In this document: piece by piece, positions 32,234 through 43,590 of the stretch
Numbering within the stretch: the stretch's first letter is position 1
How the letters are laid out: each line of letters begins with the position of its first letter
Source of the DNA: Sorex araneus
Taxonomy: Eukaryota > Chordata > Mammalia > Eulipotyphla > Soricidae
Direction of reading: 5' to 3'
Assembly: GCF_027595985.1 (NCBI RefSeq)
Contig: NC_073311.1
Span: forward strand, 34,441,557-34,505,556
Length of the DNA stretch: 64,000 bases
Made by a program: the position numbers and the translations under genes
The notes under the pieces: model-generated
What the model was told of the DNA's origin: nothing
Databases searched by the model: none
Seen by the model: the letters and a program-made list of their open reading frames with translations, nothing else

Positions 32234-32734
32234 AGATGCAAAAATAAGCAAACTGCAAAGGAAATATTCAAGGTGATGATTATAAAAATGTTCACAAATT
32301 TTTGGAGAAGAGGAATGAATTTAAAAACAAAAACATAAGTACTCTTCAAACAGGAATCCTTGAGCTAAAGAACACAGTTTTTAAAATGTAGTCGAGGAAG
32401 ACAAGAATAGTTCGTTTAAAGTATACAAATAAATAAGTGATTTGGAAAACAAAACAGTAAAACTCAGAGAACAAAAAAATTTAAATAAGAAAATTGAATT
32501 ACCTGTGAAAACTGTGAGATATCTCTGGAGATAATATTTACATCATAAAGTTTTCAGAGCAGAGACAGAAAACTAAAAATATTAAATTAAAAAATGGTTT
32601 TTGTAAAAATAATTGCTGAAAATGTTCCTGATCTAGAGAAAGAAGGTACAAGGAACTTAGAGAGTTACAAATAAGAAAAACCCAAAGATACTCACACGAA
32701 CATACGTTGTAATTAAAATGACTAATGTTAAACA
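32234..32734. other. Unassigned A-rich sequence
   Basis: A-rich, no landmark strong enough to assign; an old L1 relic is possible. Confidence 0.3.
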
Positions 32735-32955
32735 TGAAGAGAGAAGGGGTGTGGGGGGATAGGGAAGGGAACACTAGGACAATGGTGGAAGGGAAGAGTG
32801 CCTGCCACAGAGGCTGACTGGGGATGGTGGGAGGGAATCTGGGGGTACTGGTGGAGGATATGGGACACTGATGAAGAGACCGGTGCTGGAACATTGTATT
32901 CCTGAAACTCAATCATGGATCACTGCAATTTTGTAATTCACAATGATTCAACAAC
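32735..32955 (+). mobile_element. L1 3'-UTR-only fragment
   Basis: GGCTGACTGGGGATGGTGGG, ACTGGTGGAGGATATGGGAC, GGAACATTGTATTCCTGAAA and TGTAATTCACAATGATTCAA match the L1 3' UTR order. Confidence 0.75.
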
Positions 32956-33201
32956 AACAAAATTTTAATGCTGAAAGGGAAATGCTTCCACCATGAATAC
33001 TTTATGAAACTGTGACTCAGAGTTGAAGAAGAGACCAAGAACTTTTTAAACAAGAAAAAAACTAAAAGAGTTAATGTGTATTAGATCATCATTTTAATAA
33101 ATGCTGAAGTGGCTAATCTAGACTGAAAATAAAAGTACCAAATAAATCAAGAAAACACTTGAAAGAGAAGAAAACTCTCACTTTAAAAAGTATATCTATA
33201 G

Positions 33202-33368
33202 GGGCTGGATCGATAGTACAGCGGGTAGGGCATTTGCCTTGCACGTGGCCGACCTGGGTTCGATTCCCAGCATCATGTATGGTCCCCTGAGCACTGCTAG
33301 GGGGTAATTCCTGAGTGCAGAGCCATGAGTGACCCCTGTGCATCACCAGGTGTGACCAAAAAAAAAAA
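33202..33368 (+). mobile_element. Type A SINE, near-complete
   Basis: One of the best copies: GGGCTGGATCGATAGTACAG, GGTAGGGCATTTGCCTTGCA, GGGTTCGATTCCCAGCATC, GAGTGACCCCTGTGCATCAC and poly(A). Confidence 0.93.
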
Positions 33369-33727
33369 GTTTATTTATAGAGAGGGGGAATAAAAGTAGT
33401 AGACTACTCATCTACCAAACTGTGTAGATTAAAATGTGAGGAGTAAAAATTAACTAAACCTATAACAATTAGTCAAAGGATGTACATCATGCAAATATAT
33501 CAAATGAGGAAAATAAATGAGAAAGCCATCAGGGATGGGGGAAGTACATAGCTTTATAATGTTTGCAAATATGAGTAGCTATCAACTAAGTACAAATCAA
33601 TATATAGATAAGATCTTATATCTGTGCCTCAAGGTGAAACAAAGCAAAAATAAATAATAAAAGCACATAAGCAAATTTAAAAATGAACTTTAACATACCA
33701 CAGAAAACAGCATTAACCTAAAGGAAG
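33369..33727. other. Unassigned sequence
   Basis: No supportable feature. Confidence 0.35.
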
Positions 33728-33930
33728 CACTGTAGCACTGTCATTCCGTTGTTCATCAATTTTCTTGAGTAGGCACCAGTAACGTCTTCATTGTGAGACT
33801 TGTTGTTAACTGGTTTTGGCATATCGAATATGCCACAGGTAGCTTGCCAAGCTCTGATGTGTGGGTGGGATACTCTCGGTAGCTTGCCAGGCTCTCTGAG
33901 AGGGACAGAGTAATCGAACCCGGGTCAGGC
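33728..33930 (-). mobile_element. Type B SINE, 5'-truncated
   Basis: GCACTGTAGCACTGTCATTC tail, GTAACGTCTTCATTGTGAGA, TATCGAATATGCCACAGGTA, and ends within the head after the B-box complement (AATCGAACCCGGGTCAGGC). TAACCTAAAGGAA flanks both ends (33715-33727; 33935-33947), so it truncated on insertion. Confidence 0.9.
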
Positions 33931-34187
33931 AACATAACCTAAAGGAAAAAGTAAAAATAGAAAGTAAGTAAGTGCTGGTGAAGATGTAGAGAAAAAAGAA
34001 CTCTGTGTCAGTTGGTATAACTGCAAGTTGATGAAGTGAGTATGAATAACAGTATGGAGGTTCCAGACAAACCTACTGTTGCATATCAAATGTCAACTGC
34101 TAACATTATACTATAGCAGACAATATACATATTACATTTAGTTTTTAAATAGTGACAAAACAAGTGACACTTAAAAATGTCCTTGAT

Positions 34188-34330
34188 GGCCAGCGATAGT
34201 ACAATGGCTCACATGCAACCAACCCAGGTTCAAAATCTTCAAACTCCTGGCATTGAATATGGTCCCCCAATTACAGCCAGAAGTGATCCTCGAGCACAAA
34301 ATCAGGAGTAAACACTGAGTGAAGCAAGAT
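34188..34330 (+). mobile_element. Type A SINE, diverged
   Basis: GGCCAGCGATAGTACAATGG head, CCAACCCAGGTTC, GAATATGGTCCCCCAATTAC, AATCAGGAGTAAACACTGAG. Confidence 0.65.
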
Positions 34331-35002
34331 GAGATCCGAGTTCTCTGACTCATTAATTAATCAAAACGTCCTTGAAAGACTACAGGATTGACTTTTTTCC
34401 ACTTTTTCTCCCTCTCTTCTCTCTAAACATCAACTCTTGCTCTTCCTTTTTCTGTCTTTCTCAAAAGCAGTATTTTTTTCTGAATCTTTTAGAGCAGATA
34501 TCTTCCTGTGGAAGGGGAAAACAATAAGTTCCAATGGCTGTCAACAGGTCTTAGTGTTGCCATTTCTGATTCTGAAATAAAATTAAACAAAAGGAAGTAC
34601 AGAGAGTCCTCTTATAGGCAAAACTACAGCATCCCCTCCTCCCAAGCTGATGTCACCTTTGCATGTGTGTTCAGGTGGTCAAATTAGCTACAAAATTTCA
34701 ACTGGTATCTTTTACATTTAAAAAAAAATCTATATGTCATCTTGAAATATAGCAAAAGTAAGCTACTCAGAGCTCAAATTCTCATCTCGAAACAACTTAC
34801 TGGATTAACACTCTCAGACCTTTCTTGAATGGGTCTGTGCCCCCCAAATCTCCATACTCCAAGCAGAACTTCTTATCTCCTACACCTTAGCATGTAACTG
34901 CATGTTACATGCTTCACTTGCATGTAACTGGGCTCTATAGGTATTTAAGTGTGTAATTTTAGTTTCTTAAACTGTAGAAGTCATCCTGAGTTGGGGGTAA
35001 CA
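34331..35002. other. Unassigned sequence with small palindrome
   Basis: CATGTAAC/GTTACATG inverted arms around TGCAT lie at 34891-34911, and CATGTAACTG repeats at 34921. Nothing else recognised. Confidence 0.4.
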
Positions 35003-35175
35003 TTTTGTTTTGCTTTTTGGGTCACACCTGGCGATGCACAGGGGTTACTCCTGGCTCTGCACTCAGGAATTACCCCTGGCGGTGCTCAGGGGACCATATG
35101 GGATGCTGGGAATCGAACCCGGGTAGGCCGTGTGTAAGGCAAATGCCTTACCCGCTGTATTATCGCTCCAGCCCC
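35003..35175 (-). mobile_element. Type A SINE, near-complete
   Basis: TTTTGCTTTTTGGGTCACAC, CTGGCGATGCACAGGGGTTA, GGACCATATGGGATGCTGGG, AATCGAACCCGGGTAGGCC and head end TATTATCGCTCCAGCCCC. Confidence 0.93.
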
Positions 35176-35884
35176 AGCTGGGGTAATATTTTTTTAATGA
35201 GAATTAATTTGACCATAATAATCAGACCAAACTTGAAGTTAGTATACATAGCTTTGTATACATAGCTTTTTAACTCTGTGGTCTTTATTTTTATATATGT
35301 TTTCAGTAGTGTTTCAGTAGCTCATCTTTTTCCTTTCTTACAATAGAAGTGAAAGGAAATATAAGAAGAAACAGTATAAACCAAGGAATCAATACCCCAT
35401 TTCATGAGTAAGACATTTCTAAAGGCTACACTAGCAACTTTATGAACCAGCAGAGAATTCACATAAAGTAAAGAAACGAGTGCATGACTTCTCCCAACCT
35501 ACTTTCTCTATATCCAGATTTTTATTACCAGCTCAATAAAACCTGAGTAAATCACTTCAGTTTCTCATGTCTCATTTACACCTCATGAAAGTTCACAAAA
35601 TAGAAAAGAAATAAAACAGTTTTGAGGTGTTTTAAAACCATTGTCAGATTGATAATAAGTTATATGTTTGAATAACAGTCCTATTTACTCACAAAACCAT
35701 AGTACCTCATTTTGTATTTCCCCCCTATCCTTTGGAAGGTAGTCAAAACCACAAAACCGTACTAATACCTGGAAAAAATACTAATTATCTTCTTTAATAT
35801 GCAAAAATTGTCCAATATTTTGTCTCATAAATTAATTCCTGTTCCATAGTACAATTATTTGGCAATCTGGAAAACCTAGAGGTT
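35176..35884. other. Unassigned AT-rich sequence
   Basis: No supportable feature. Confidence 0.35.
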
Positions 35885-35900
35885 AATAATATAAAGAAGT

Positions 35901-36076
35901 GGGCTGGAGTGGTAGCAGAGCGGGTAGGGCGTTTGCCTTGCACTCGGCCGACCTGGGTTCGATTCCCAGCATGCCATATGGTCCCCTGAGCACTGCCAGA
36001 GGTAATTTCTGAGTGCAGAGCCAGGAGCGACCCCTGTGCATCACCGGGTGTGACCCCCCCCCCAAAAAAGCAAAAA
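35901..36076 (+). mobile_element. Type A SINE, complete with target-site duplication
   Basis: GGGCTGGAGTGGTAGCAGAG to CACCGGGTGTGACC, a C run, and A-rich tail. AATAATATAAAGAAGT occurs just before (35885-35900) and just after (36078-36093). The best-preserved type A insertion in the window. Confidence 0.95.
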
Positions 36077-36439
36077 AAATAATATAAAGAAGTATAGTAA
36101 CATAAGGAAGAATAACTACAGTTTTGATAACTTCTCGAAAATTAGTTTCCAAGTGAATATACCCCAACTTATCACTGAGTTGGAGAGCAGAGGTACTAGA
36201 AGAATCTGACTTGCTTTAAAGTTAGACAGTAGCCTCATACCTGGGCCAATCGTTACCTGCTTCCCATTTCCTATCTGGAAAATGAAATATAAAAGCAAAA
36301 TGCCATTTGATAAGTAAAATTCTTAAAATAGATAATTCATCATACATATATTCTGTTCCTTTGTCTAGAACAAAAGATGTCCAAGATGCACAGAGAGGTT
36401 CATATTTTGCATGAATTCTACCAACTTTGACCCATAATA

Positions 36440-36640
36440 CCATAGGAGTATACCCTGAGCATCACTAGGTTAGCTCTGGAGATCCCTGAGTACAGCTGGT
36501 GTGGTCCAGATAATCTCATGGTGCCACATTGCCCTACTACATCGCAGGGCCCTTGCATTGAACTGCCAATCTGGTTAACCAAGAATCACTGGGAAGGGTT
36601 CCAGAACATCCTGAGCATTGCTTGGAAAACCCAAAATAAA
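36440..36640. repeat. Degenerate SINE-like phrases
   Basis: CCCTGAGCATCACTAGG, GATCCCTGAGTACAGCTGGT and CATCCTGAGCATTGCTTGG echo type A body motifs in broken order; possibly two eroded copies. Confidence 0.35.
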
Positions 36641-37589
36641 CAAATATAATATTTCTCAGATCTGTGATTCTTACTAATTAGTTTTGAAGAGTAGTTCCAT
36701 TATTGACCAACTCCCTTTAATCTCTTCTTATTCCACCTCAATGTTTCTGGAAATAGATCACTGAAATGCAGAATAAATTTCCATCTCACTAGCATGTTTG
36801 GTCTTGCTAGTACTCTCATCAAAGTAGCAATTAATACTAAGTGATCCACAAGGTACACTCAATTAAAGAACCATGTGGAAGATGAAACTAAGAGTGCTAT
36901 TCAAAAACCCTGATTATTGAGGATCAGTAACAGAGAATGAGAGAAGTATACTTTGCTAGCTTAACATGACCACTAATTCCTGTCACGGTCCCTCTTATAC
37001 TTTTCCCTCCCCTCCCCTTTCCTCCATGTCAGTGCACACCTTCAACTGTTTGCCGGCCTCCTTGGAGTTTCCCTCCACCTCCACCGCTGACACTTCTTCA
37101 GCCTTATAAAATTCACCTCAGCTCCTGTTATCATTTCTTGCTCCCAGGCAATCGACAACACATTCTTCTGATTCTTGACATGACTTAGATCAAATGACAA
37201 TAACATATATTGATAAAATAACAGATATGCTCTTTGCTTCTTGCATGAGACTCATGTCATAGGCTCAGCACTTAAGCACCTATTGTATGCCAGGCATTCA
37301 TGAACACAAGCTAAATAAACCCTCTAAAGCAGTTCACAATATATGACATTAATCTAAAATATATAAAGCATTTATGTCATTTTTTCATGTATTATATTCT
37401 CCTAACTCATCTTTCCCCATCATTCTCCAATACCTTATTGTCATTTTTTGCCTAATTATATTGATCCTTTTATTATACTTACATATTACATATAAATTTC
37501 TGGGTGTTTTTCAACAGTTATTTCCAACTTTCCAGATATAAATCTCACATGAGAGATAGATTCAGCTCTACTTGATCACTGCATTGCTA
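36641..37589. other. Unassigned sequence
   Basis: No gene. A phrase at 37260-37300 (GCACCTATTGTATGCCAGGC) hints at the ancient repeat also seen at 48.5 kb. Confidence 0.3.
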
Positions 37590-37646
37590 GTCCTTAGAAT
37601 ACTATCTGGCATAGAGAAAGCCCTCAACAAATATTTGTTGAAAACA
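37590..37646 (+). repeat. L2 LINE 3' tip
   Basis: CCTTAGAATACTATCTGGCA followed by CATAGAGAAAGCCCTCAACA and AATATTTGTTGAA fits the terminal L2 consensus. Confidence 0.6.
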
Positions 37647-37949
37647 AGTTTCCCATAAGAAATCACATTTGAGTTGTACTCATACAAACAAGAAATTCAG
37701 TAAGAGAGCAGTGTGGACATTCTAAAACAATGAATTTCAACCTCTGGTACACTGACCAGTGAAAGTCCATGGTAAAAACTATCAAAGTTTATCAGACTCC
37801 TGTGTCATGAGATAGTTCTATTATGCATATTGATACATAAATATTGATGTGTAAATTTATATGATGAAGTAGTGATTATTATTTCTCTTTGAGTGATTCA
37901 CAAAATAGCTCTCTTATTTACACTGGTTCCTAGGTATTAAAAGGTTGAA

Positions 37950-38118
37950 AACAGGGGAACAAAGCAATAGTACATTGTATGGAGCATTTGCTTTGCACTC
38001 TGCTGACCTTGGTACAATCCCTAGCACCTTCTACAGTTTCCCAAGCACCACCAGGAGTGATCCCAGAGCCAGTAGAAAGCCTTGAGCATGGCAAGTATGA
38101 CCACCACCCCCCCAAAAA
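37950..38118 (+). mobile_element. Type A SINE
   Basis: GGGAACAAAGCAATAGTACA, CATTTGCTTTGCACTCTGCT, CAAGCACCACCAGGAGTGAT, and a C/A-rich end. Confidence 0.75.
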
Positions 38119-38149
38119 AAACGGATGAAAATGACTAAATCTAGAAAGA

Positions 38150-38345
38150 CAGGCTAAAGAGATAATTCAGGGGGCAGGAGCTAAGCCTCAGGTTAGATCC
38201 CTGGCACTCCCTGGTTCCGAGTGCCTTGTTGGCCAGAAAAACCCCCATCACTGTTGGATCCTATAAACTCTGAGTCATCAATTCATATAAATGTGCTAAG
38301 TCTCACCAGCAGTGACCCTCAGGCTCCCGACAAACCAGTGGAGAG
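38150..38345 (+). repeat. Degenerate SINE-like sequence
   Basis: GGCTAAAGAGATAATTCAGG and GGTTAGATCCCTGGCACTCC resemble a SINE head; the rest is not assignable. Confidence 0.35.
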
Positions 38346-40737
38346 ACTGCCACCACACCCCAAATCAATTTATTAATATTAAATAGCAAGTTTCTATCCA
38401 GAGAAATCCCTTTAAAAATCAAGAAAAACTCATCACCATCTCCAATGTGAGCTTTAATAAAATTTAAGAAAATAAAAAATTGTTTCTTTTTTTTCTAATG
38501 TGTAGTTATGCCATTATGACATTTAAGATAATATTGACAATCTCTCATTATGTTTCACATTATTACTGGAAATGTGTCGACTTGAAGAAAATGTCTGTTA
38601 CTATGTTCCTAGCTGCACCACACAGACTGCACCTTGATCCTTCTGTCTTGCCACAAGGCAGCCACAGCACTAATCAGATTCTCTGGAAGATGAATTTCCA
38701 CAGCGGGGAAGGAGCCCAGGTGCAGTGGTAATTGACTGACCAGTTGTAGACCAATCTCCCCAGCATTTTTCTGGCATAAAATTGAAAACACACCCCCTTC
38801 CAAATGCCTTTAGGAAGAGGTTTCCATTGTCCTCACTGAGGGGAGAAGAAAGGGTTATTGCTTGTATTACAGTTGCCTCAGACGCAAGTGTGCTGAGGAA
38901 CAATTTAAGTTCCCTGCTCTTTAAATTATTGAAAGTTTAGAGCAAATAATTTGAACTCCACAGTCAACAAGGAATAGTCACTTGGCCTCTAAAATTCTAT
39001 AATAATAAGAACCCTTGGGGAAGAGCTTATTGCTCCTGGGTTGTCTTACAAAAACAATTTAATATGGTAATTCCAGTCATTTGGAAATTGAATTTACCAA
39101 CCAACCAGTCCTACAGGACAATAGCCTACAACACCACCTGAAAACAGCTGGGTGCTATGTTAGACCAAGTCTGAGACCATTTTTGATGTTTTTAAAAATA
39201 GTCTGAAGAGATGAGAGAATGTGTTAAAGGATCCAGTGGCTTTTTTTTTTTCCTTCTGGCCTGTCATCCGCTTGAAATAAAGATGTATTTTTTTAGTGCC
39301 ACCTAGAGAGTAGCCACTTCCATTTCTACAACCCAGACAGGTGTGGAATAAAAGCCAGTACTTTTGAAAGAGGATGAAACAGCGGCACACAGACCTGTAG
39401 AGAAAGGATTGAAAAATAAAAAGTCTTCTTAAAATCAAAACAAAAACTTAACCAAAGCACACACCTCCAATTCCTGAAACATAGTATAAAGACTTTATTG
39501 TGGAGAACAAATCGCTTTGGAAAACAGAATGAAAACAAAGCAATAATCAAAAAAAAAAAAAAAGGAGGGGATTGAAAAGATGTTGTTCTTCCAAGACCAG
39601 GAATAACATTCTTCCTAGAAATAAAGAGCACAGAAGAAAGGCAACGACAAAATAGAAATATAAAATGACTGTGATATGTTGGGCCAGGAAGCCAGTATGA
39701 CAATATTTTCTCATAAAATGATATTCTATTTCATCACCATATGCTTTAGGAAAATCCAATATGTTCCTGACAGACTTCTAACATTTTTTCCCCAAGATGG
39801 TTAAAGCTTTAAAGAATGTGTCAAAAATACTTAGCACCCACTGCATTTTTTGAATATTACACTTTGGTAATTCTCTGGTTCATGAATTTTAATAATACCA
39901 TTGCAATTCAGTTTGTCAATCATTCTCCCTGAGCACTAGCTGATAAAAACATGCAACAGCAGATCCTGTTTTGGTTTTGTTCCAGTTGAATCTGCAAGTG
40001 GAAATCATATATAATTTTTTTCCAGAAAAGGTATGCTAAGATGAGATAAAAATATTTGAAAAATTATTTCAAAACACGGGCTGATGATATTTTGAAATAC
40101 AGCTCCCTCGCTATTGCAGAAAAGAAGTCAACACTGAAGATTTAATCATTCGATCACAGATATTCCTCTTCAAGCTAAATAGCACAAAGAAGATTGTCAC
40201 AGGACATTCAAAGGAATCATTTGGGCCTGTTACTCTGCACACTTCCACCTGGAGGACTTCGGAAACTCTTTCTGTACCCACGCACCCCCACCCAGATCTG
40301 CATTTCTCTCATCACCTGTGGGTTTTCCCTGAGCTCATCTTGTTTCATCACAAATGACCGGCCTTCTGAAACATAACTAGGGAACTTCAAGGCATGAGGA
40401 AACAGACAAGTGCTTTGTTACCTTTGGTGCTTTGCCAAAGGTAACAAATATTAGTGTAAAACTGAAATCACTTACTTTTCATTTTATCTGGGTATCTGTT
40501 CTTTATTCCTTTGTCTTCTTTCTTTTCGAGGTTAACTGGAGTCTTCCAGTCACTGAGACTTCAAAAGTACTTACCTTTCATTCTTCTACCTTATCTTCTC
40601 CAGTGAGGAAATGCTGTTTATTTTCTGTAATTCTTTTTCTAGGGCCTTTAAACCCTGAGCAATTTCTCACTTCAAATTTCCCAAATCCAGTCCCTCATCA
40701 CCTTTTTATGCACTCTGCAAAAAAAAAAAAAAAAAAC
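38346..40737. other. Unassigned sequence, 2.4 kb
   Basis: Several 60-125 codon frames exist, but none shows a motif and they overlap on opposite strands. Poly(A) runs at 39548-39562 and 40721-40737. Repeat-poor, so any regulatory DNA in this window could lie here. Confidence 0.35.
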
Positions 40738-40866
40738 TCTTCTGGGGACACTGGTGGAGGGAAATTAACACTGGCAGTAGGACCAGTATTAGAACATTGT
40801 AAGTCTGAAACTCAACTATAAATAACTTTGTAAATCAGGTGTTTTAATAAAAGTAAAATATATAAT
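40738..40866 (+). mobile_element. L1 3' tip
   Basis: GGGACACTGGTGGAGGGAAA, TAGAACATTGTAAGTCTGAA and TAAATAACTTTGTAAATCAG correspond to the end of the L1 3' UTR. Confidence 0.65.
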
Positions 40867-41383
40867 AAAATTTCACAGCTTCCTTCTTGCAGTCTGGGTC
40901 CTTTACAGTGGATTCCTTATTGACACCTGGTAGTTCATTCTTTAAGTATACCTTTAATTGTGTCAAAAAACAAAGTCAACCACTACTTACAGGATAAAGA
41001 ACAAAGTCCTCATTGTGTGGCATCTCCAAGTTCCTCAGGGAGAAGGTAGGTAACCCAAACTGAAGCTGCCCCTTCTCGCTTCTCAAAACAAGCTCTGCAC
41101 CACCAGCTACGCACTGTACTTGGGGCTCCTTCTCTTTCATTTTTGATGCTGGTGGACCCTTGGGGAAGCTATGTGGAACAGAAAGGAGAGAGATGGCCAC
41201 TTTCTCCAGATGCAGCTCTGCCATCCATTGACTGATTAGGACTGATAGTCTTTGATAAGCATCTTCACGGCACAGACCTCCATTCCCACAAACCCCACTA
41301 GGTAGCCATCAAGTCACACCTGATCTCCACGTGTTCTTCTTGAAATGGGAATTATTCACCCCCCACTCAATTTCTCCGGGAGC
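40867..41383. other. Unassigned sequence
   Basis: An 82-codon minus-strand frame (40976-41224) has no recognisable motif. Confidence 0.35.
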
Positions 41384-42367
41384 TGTGGACTCAGGTTGGA
41401 GCAAGGAATTGCTCTTCGCAAGAAGGGAAAAGCCAGTGTGAGACCTTACTTAGGCCCATTGGGTCCTTGTCTTTCTCACAGAAAAGAATTTCAGGAGGAA
41501 ACGAGTCATGAAGTGAAAACAAATTTTATTTTGAGGCTTTTTTGTGGAAAGAGAAGGAGGGAGAGAAAAGAAGAAAGAGTAACACACTCAAGAGAGAAAC
41601 CTGGGCTTCTCCAAAAGTGGAGAGAGCTCCAGAACACTTCTCAAGAGGGGAGATGCCAGCAGCACACCTGCTTGGACACCCCATGCACTTGCCCCCGTGG
41701 ACAAAACCTGAACCTAGGCACGGGCAGCTTATACACATGCTTCCTTTGTTCAAGCTGGCTTTTATAAAGTTTTCTCCAAGCTGCTCTATGTGGTGCTTCC
41801 TAACTAGGGAAGAGTTCCTTGCTAGGGTGGTTGCAAAGGGGCAGAATTGTGATTAGCAGATGGTTTTCTTTGAAATTTATTTTTTTTATTTTGTTTTGCC
41901 TTTTTGGGTCACACCCAGCGATGTCCAGGGGTCACTCCTGAATATGCACTCAGGAATTACTCCTGGCAGTGCTCAGGGGACCATATGGGATGCTGGGAAT
42001 CGAACCAGGGTTGGCCGCATGCAAGGCAAATGTCTTATCTGCTGTGCTATTACTCCAGTCCCTGAAATTTATTTCTTGACCTTTGTTCCAGCTGGACCTT
42101 CTCTCAGAGGGGTGGTCCAGTCTTCTCTTGGTCTGTTAGCTCCAGAAAGGCCAGAATTATCAGGTCTTAATTCCTGGTTCAAGGTGGGTCCTGATAGCCT
42201 TAGGGCTAGTTGTTTATTACTTCCCAGGGATTCCATTGCCATGGGAGACCCTTCTCCATCTTCCTGTCACCCTCAATTTTATTTGAATTCTGGTTTCCTG
42301 TTGGAGCATCCTGAACCACCTTTACCCACAAGGTTCTTCCTAAACAACTCCCAGGTGCTTATTACCA
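41384..42367 (-). mobile_element. ERV-type LTR, minus strand
   Basis: Read on the minus strand: possible start TGGTAATAAGCACC at 42367, TATA box TTTATAAAAG near 41769-41759, and poly(A) signal AATAAA near 41530-41525, about 235 nt apart, then a plausible U5 ending in CA near 41384. A type A SINE (41878-42061) is nested in it. No target-site duplication was found, so the ends are uncertain and an ERV1-type assignment is only a guess. Confidence 0.5.
41878..42061 (-). mobile_element. Type A SINE nested in LTR
   Basis: GTTTTGCCTTTTTGGGTCAC to CTGTGCTATTACTCCAGTCCC. TGAAATTTATTT flanks it on both sides (near 41870 and 42063), a clear target-site duplication. Confidence 0.92.
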
Positions 42368-42418
42368 GTATATGAGCTTTGGGGCTACCACAGCACTATT
42401 GATTCTGTAGTTATTGTT

Positions 42419-42576
42419 TGGTTGTTGCTTGGTTAGTTTGGTTTGGGGCCACACCTGGTGGTGCTTGATGACTACTCACAACTAGCTCATGGATCACTCC
42501 TAGCAATACTCAATGGAACCTGGGACAACTGCTTGTAAAGCATATACTGAACCCTTTGAACTATCTCGCTGGCCCC
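42419..42576 (-). mobile_element. Type A SINE, old
   Basis: TTTGGTTTGGGGCCACACCT, TGGATCACTCCTAGCAATAC, and head end GAACTATCTCGCTGGCCCC. Confidence 0.7.
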
Positions 42577-42704
42577 ATTTGTCTATGCTCCCCCCCTCAA
42601 AAAAAGTGGAAGTTTTGTGAATTAGGCTCCTTCAAGTAATTTTTATTTAGTATTGCTGAGTGCAATATGCATGAAGGAACCAGCAAAGGAACCCAAGTGT
42701 GCGG

Positions 42705-42812
42705 GACCTGGGACCAAGATTTCCAAGCCTGCTCGCATCAGGACTGGGCCTCTTCCACCCAGATTCCCCATTTTTCAGTAGCTAGGCAGAGACTATAAAA
42801 CCAAACTCCCAG
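42705..42812 (+). repeat. Fragment of composite-element module
   Basis: GATTTCCAAGCCTGCTCGCA, AGGACTGGGCCTCTTCCACC and CAGTAGCTAGGCAG are homologous to 54925-55093, with a ~50-nt gap relative to that copy (GAGACTATAAAACCAAACTC matches its far end). Confidence 0.6.
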
Positions 42813-42836
42813 AATCTCACGGCTGCAATCTAGTTC

Positions 42837-43206
42837 TCCCTCTTGGAGAACCTGACAAGCTACAGAGAGTTTATTGCCCGCATGGGAGTGCCTGGCAAGC
42901 TCCTCGTGGTGTATTCATATTCCAAATACAGTAACAAATATATACATACCTCTTGGAGAGCCTGGCAAGCTACCATGAGTATCCTGCCCGCACAGGCAGA
43001 GTTTGGCACGCTACCTATGGCGTATTCAAGATGCCAAAAACAGTAACGATAGGTCTCATTCCCCTGACCGTGAAAGAACCTCCAATCGTTGGGAATGACA
43101 AGTATGGAGAGGCTGCTAAAATCTCTGGGCTGAGAGGAATAGAGATGTTACTGGTTCCCACTCGAATAAATCGACGAACAACGGGATGACAGTGATATAG
43201 TGATTG
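42837..43206 (+). mobile_element. Type B SINE, long subfamily, with partial second unit
   Basis: A partial body unit (42837-42935: CTTGGAGAACCTGACAAGCT ... AATACAGTAACAA) is followed by a second body starting CTCTTGGAGAGCCTGGCAAG, then the ~90-nt long-subfamily insert (GGTCTCATTCCCCTGACCGT ... CTGGGCTGAGAGGAAT) and the tail GAGATGTTACTGG ... TGACAGTGATATAGTGAT. Confidence 0.8.
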
Positions 43207-43241
43207 CTGAGTGCAGAGAACTGCATGTTTCTCCGTGGAGG

Positions 43242-43590
43242 TGTCTTAGTGTTTCAGTTGATTCAAACTGCTATAATCAATGACAATCAGCTAGATGGAG
43301 TTGAAGAACAGTAATCTTATTTCTCATAGTTTGGGCATCTAGCAGTCCATGATGAAGTATTCGAGCATGGTCCGGTTCTGATCCTCTTTCAGGTTTTGGA
43401 TTGTAGGCGTCTCCTCACAGCCTCACAAGGTAGAAGAGGACAATCGGTCTGCTTTAAATTTAGGTGCTGCTTTAAGGAGGACACTAATTCCATTCATGAG
43501 AGTTATGCCCTCATTATCTGATTGCCCCCAGGTCCCCTCTCACCAAATACCACACTGGGAGTTAGGATTTCACAATATAAATTTGGATAG
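43242..43590 (-). mobile_element. MaLR (MLT1-like) LTR
   Basis: Minus-strand LTR in the MLT1 order: CAAACTGCTATAATCAATGA, CAGTCCATGATGAAGTATTC, GGACACTAATTCCATTCATG, CCTCATTATCTGATTGCCCC and GGGAGTTAGGATTTCACAAT. Mammal-wide old LTR; called by memory of the consensus. Confidence 0.7.

Noticed and set aside
34949-35265. SINE-encoded peptide repeated across the window (for example GDHMGCWESNPGR)
   Set aside because: Appears wherever a minus-strand type A SINE is read; not a gene family.
39326-39703. 125-codon hydrophobic minus-strand frame
   Set aside because: Biased Phe/Leu composition from AT-rich DNA, crosses a poly(A) run, no motif.
41345-42375. 140- and 171-codon plus-strand frames
   Set aside because: They run through the antisense of an LTR and a SINE; the GITPGSAQGTIWDAGNRT-type peptide recurs at every SINE and is not a protein family.
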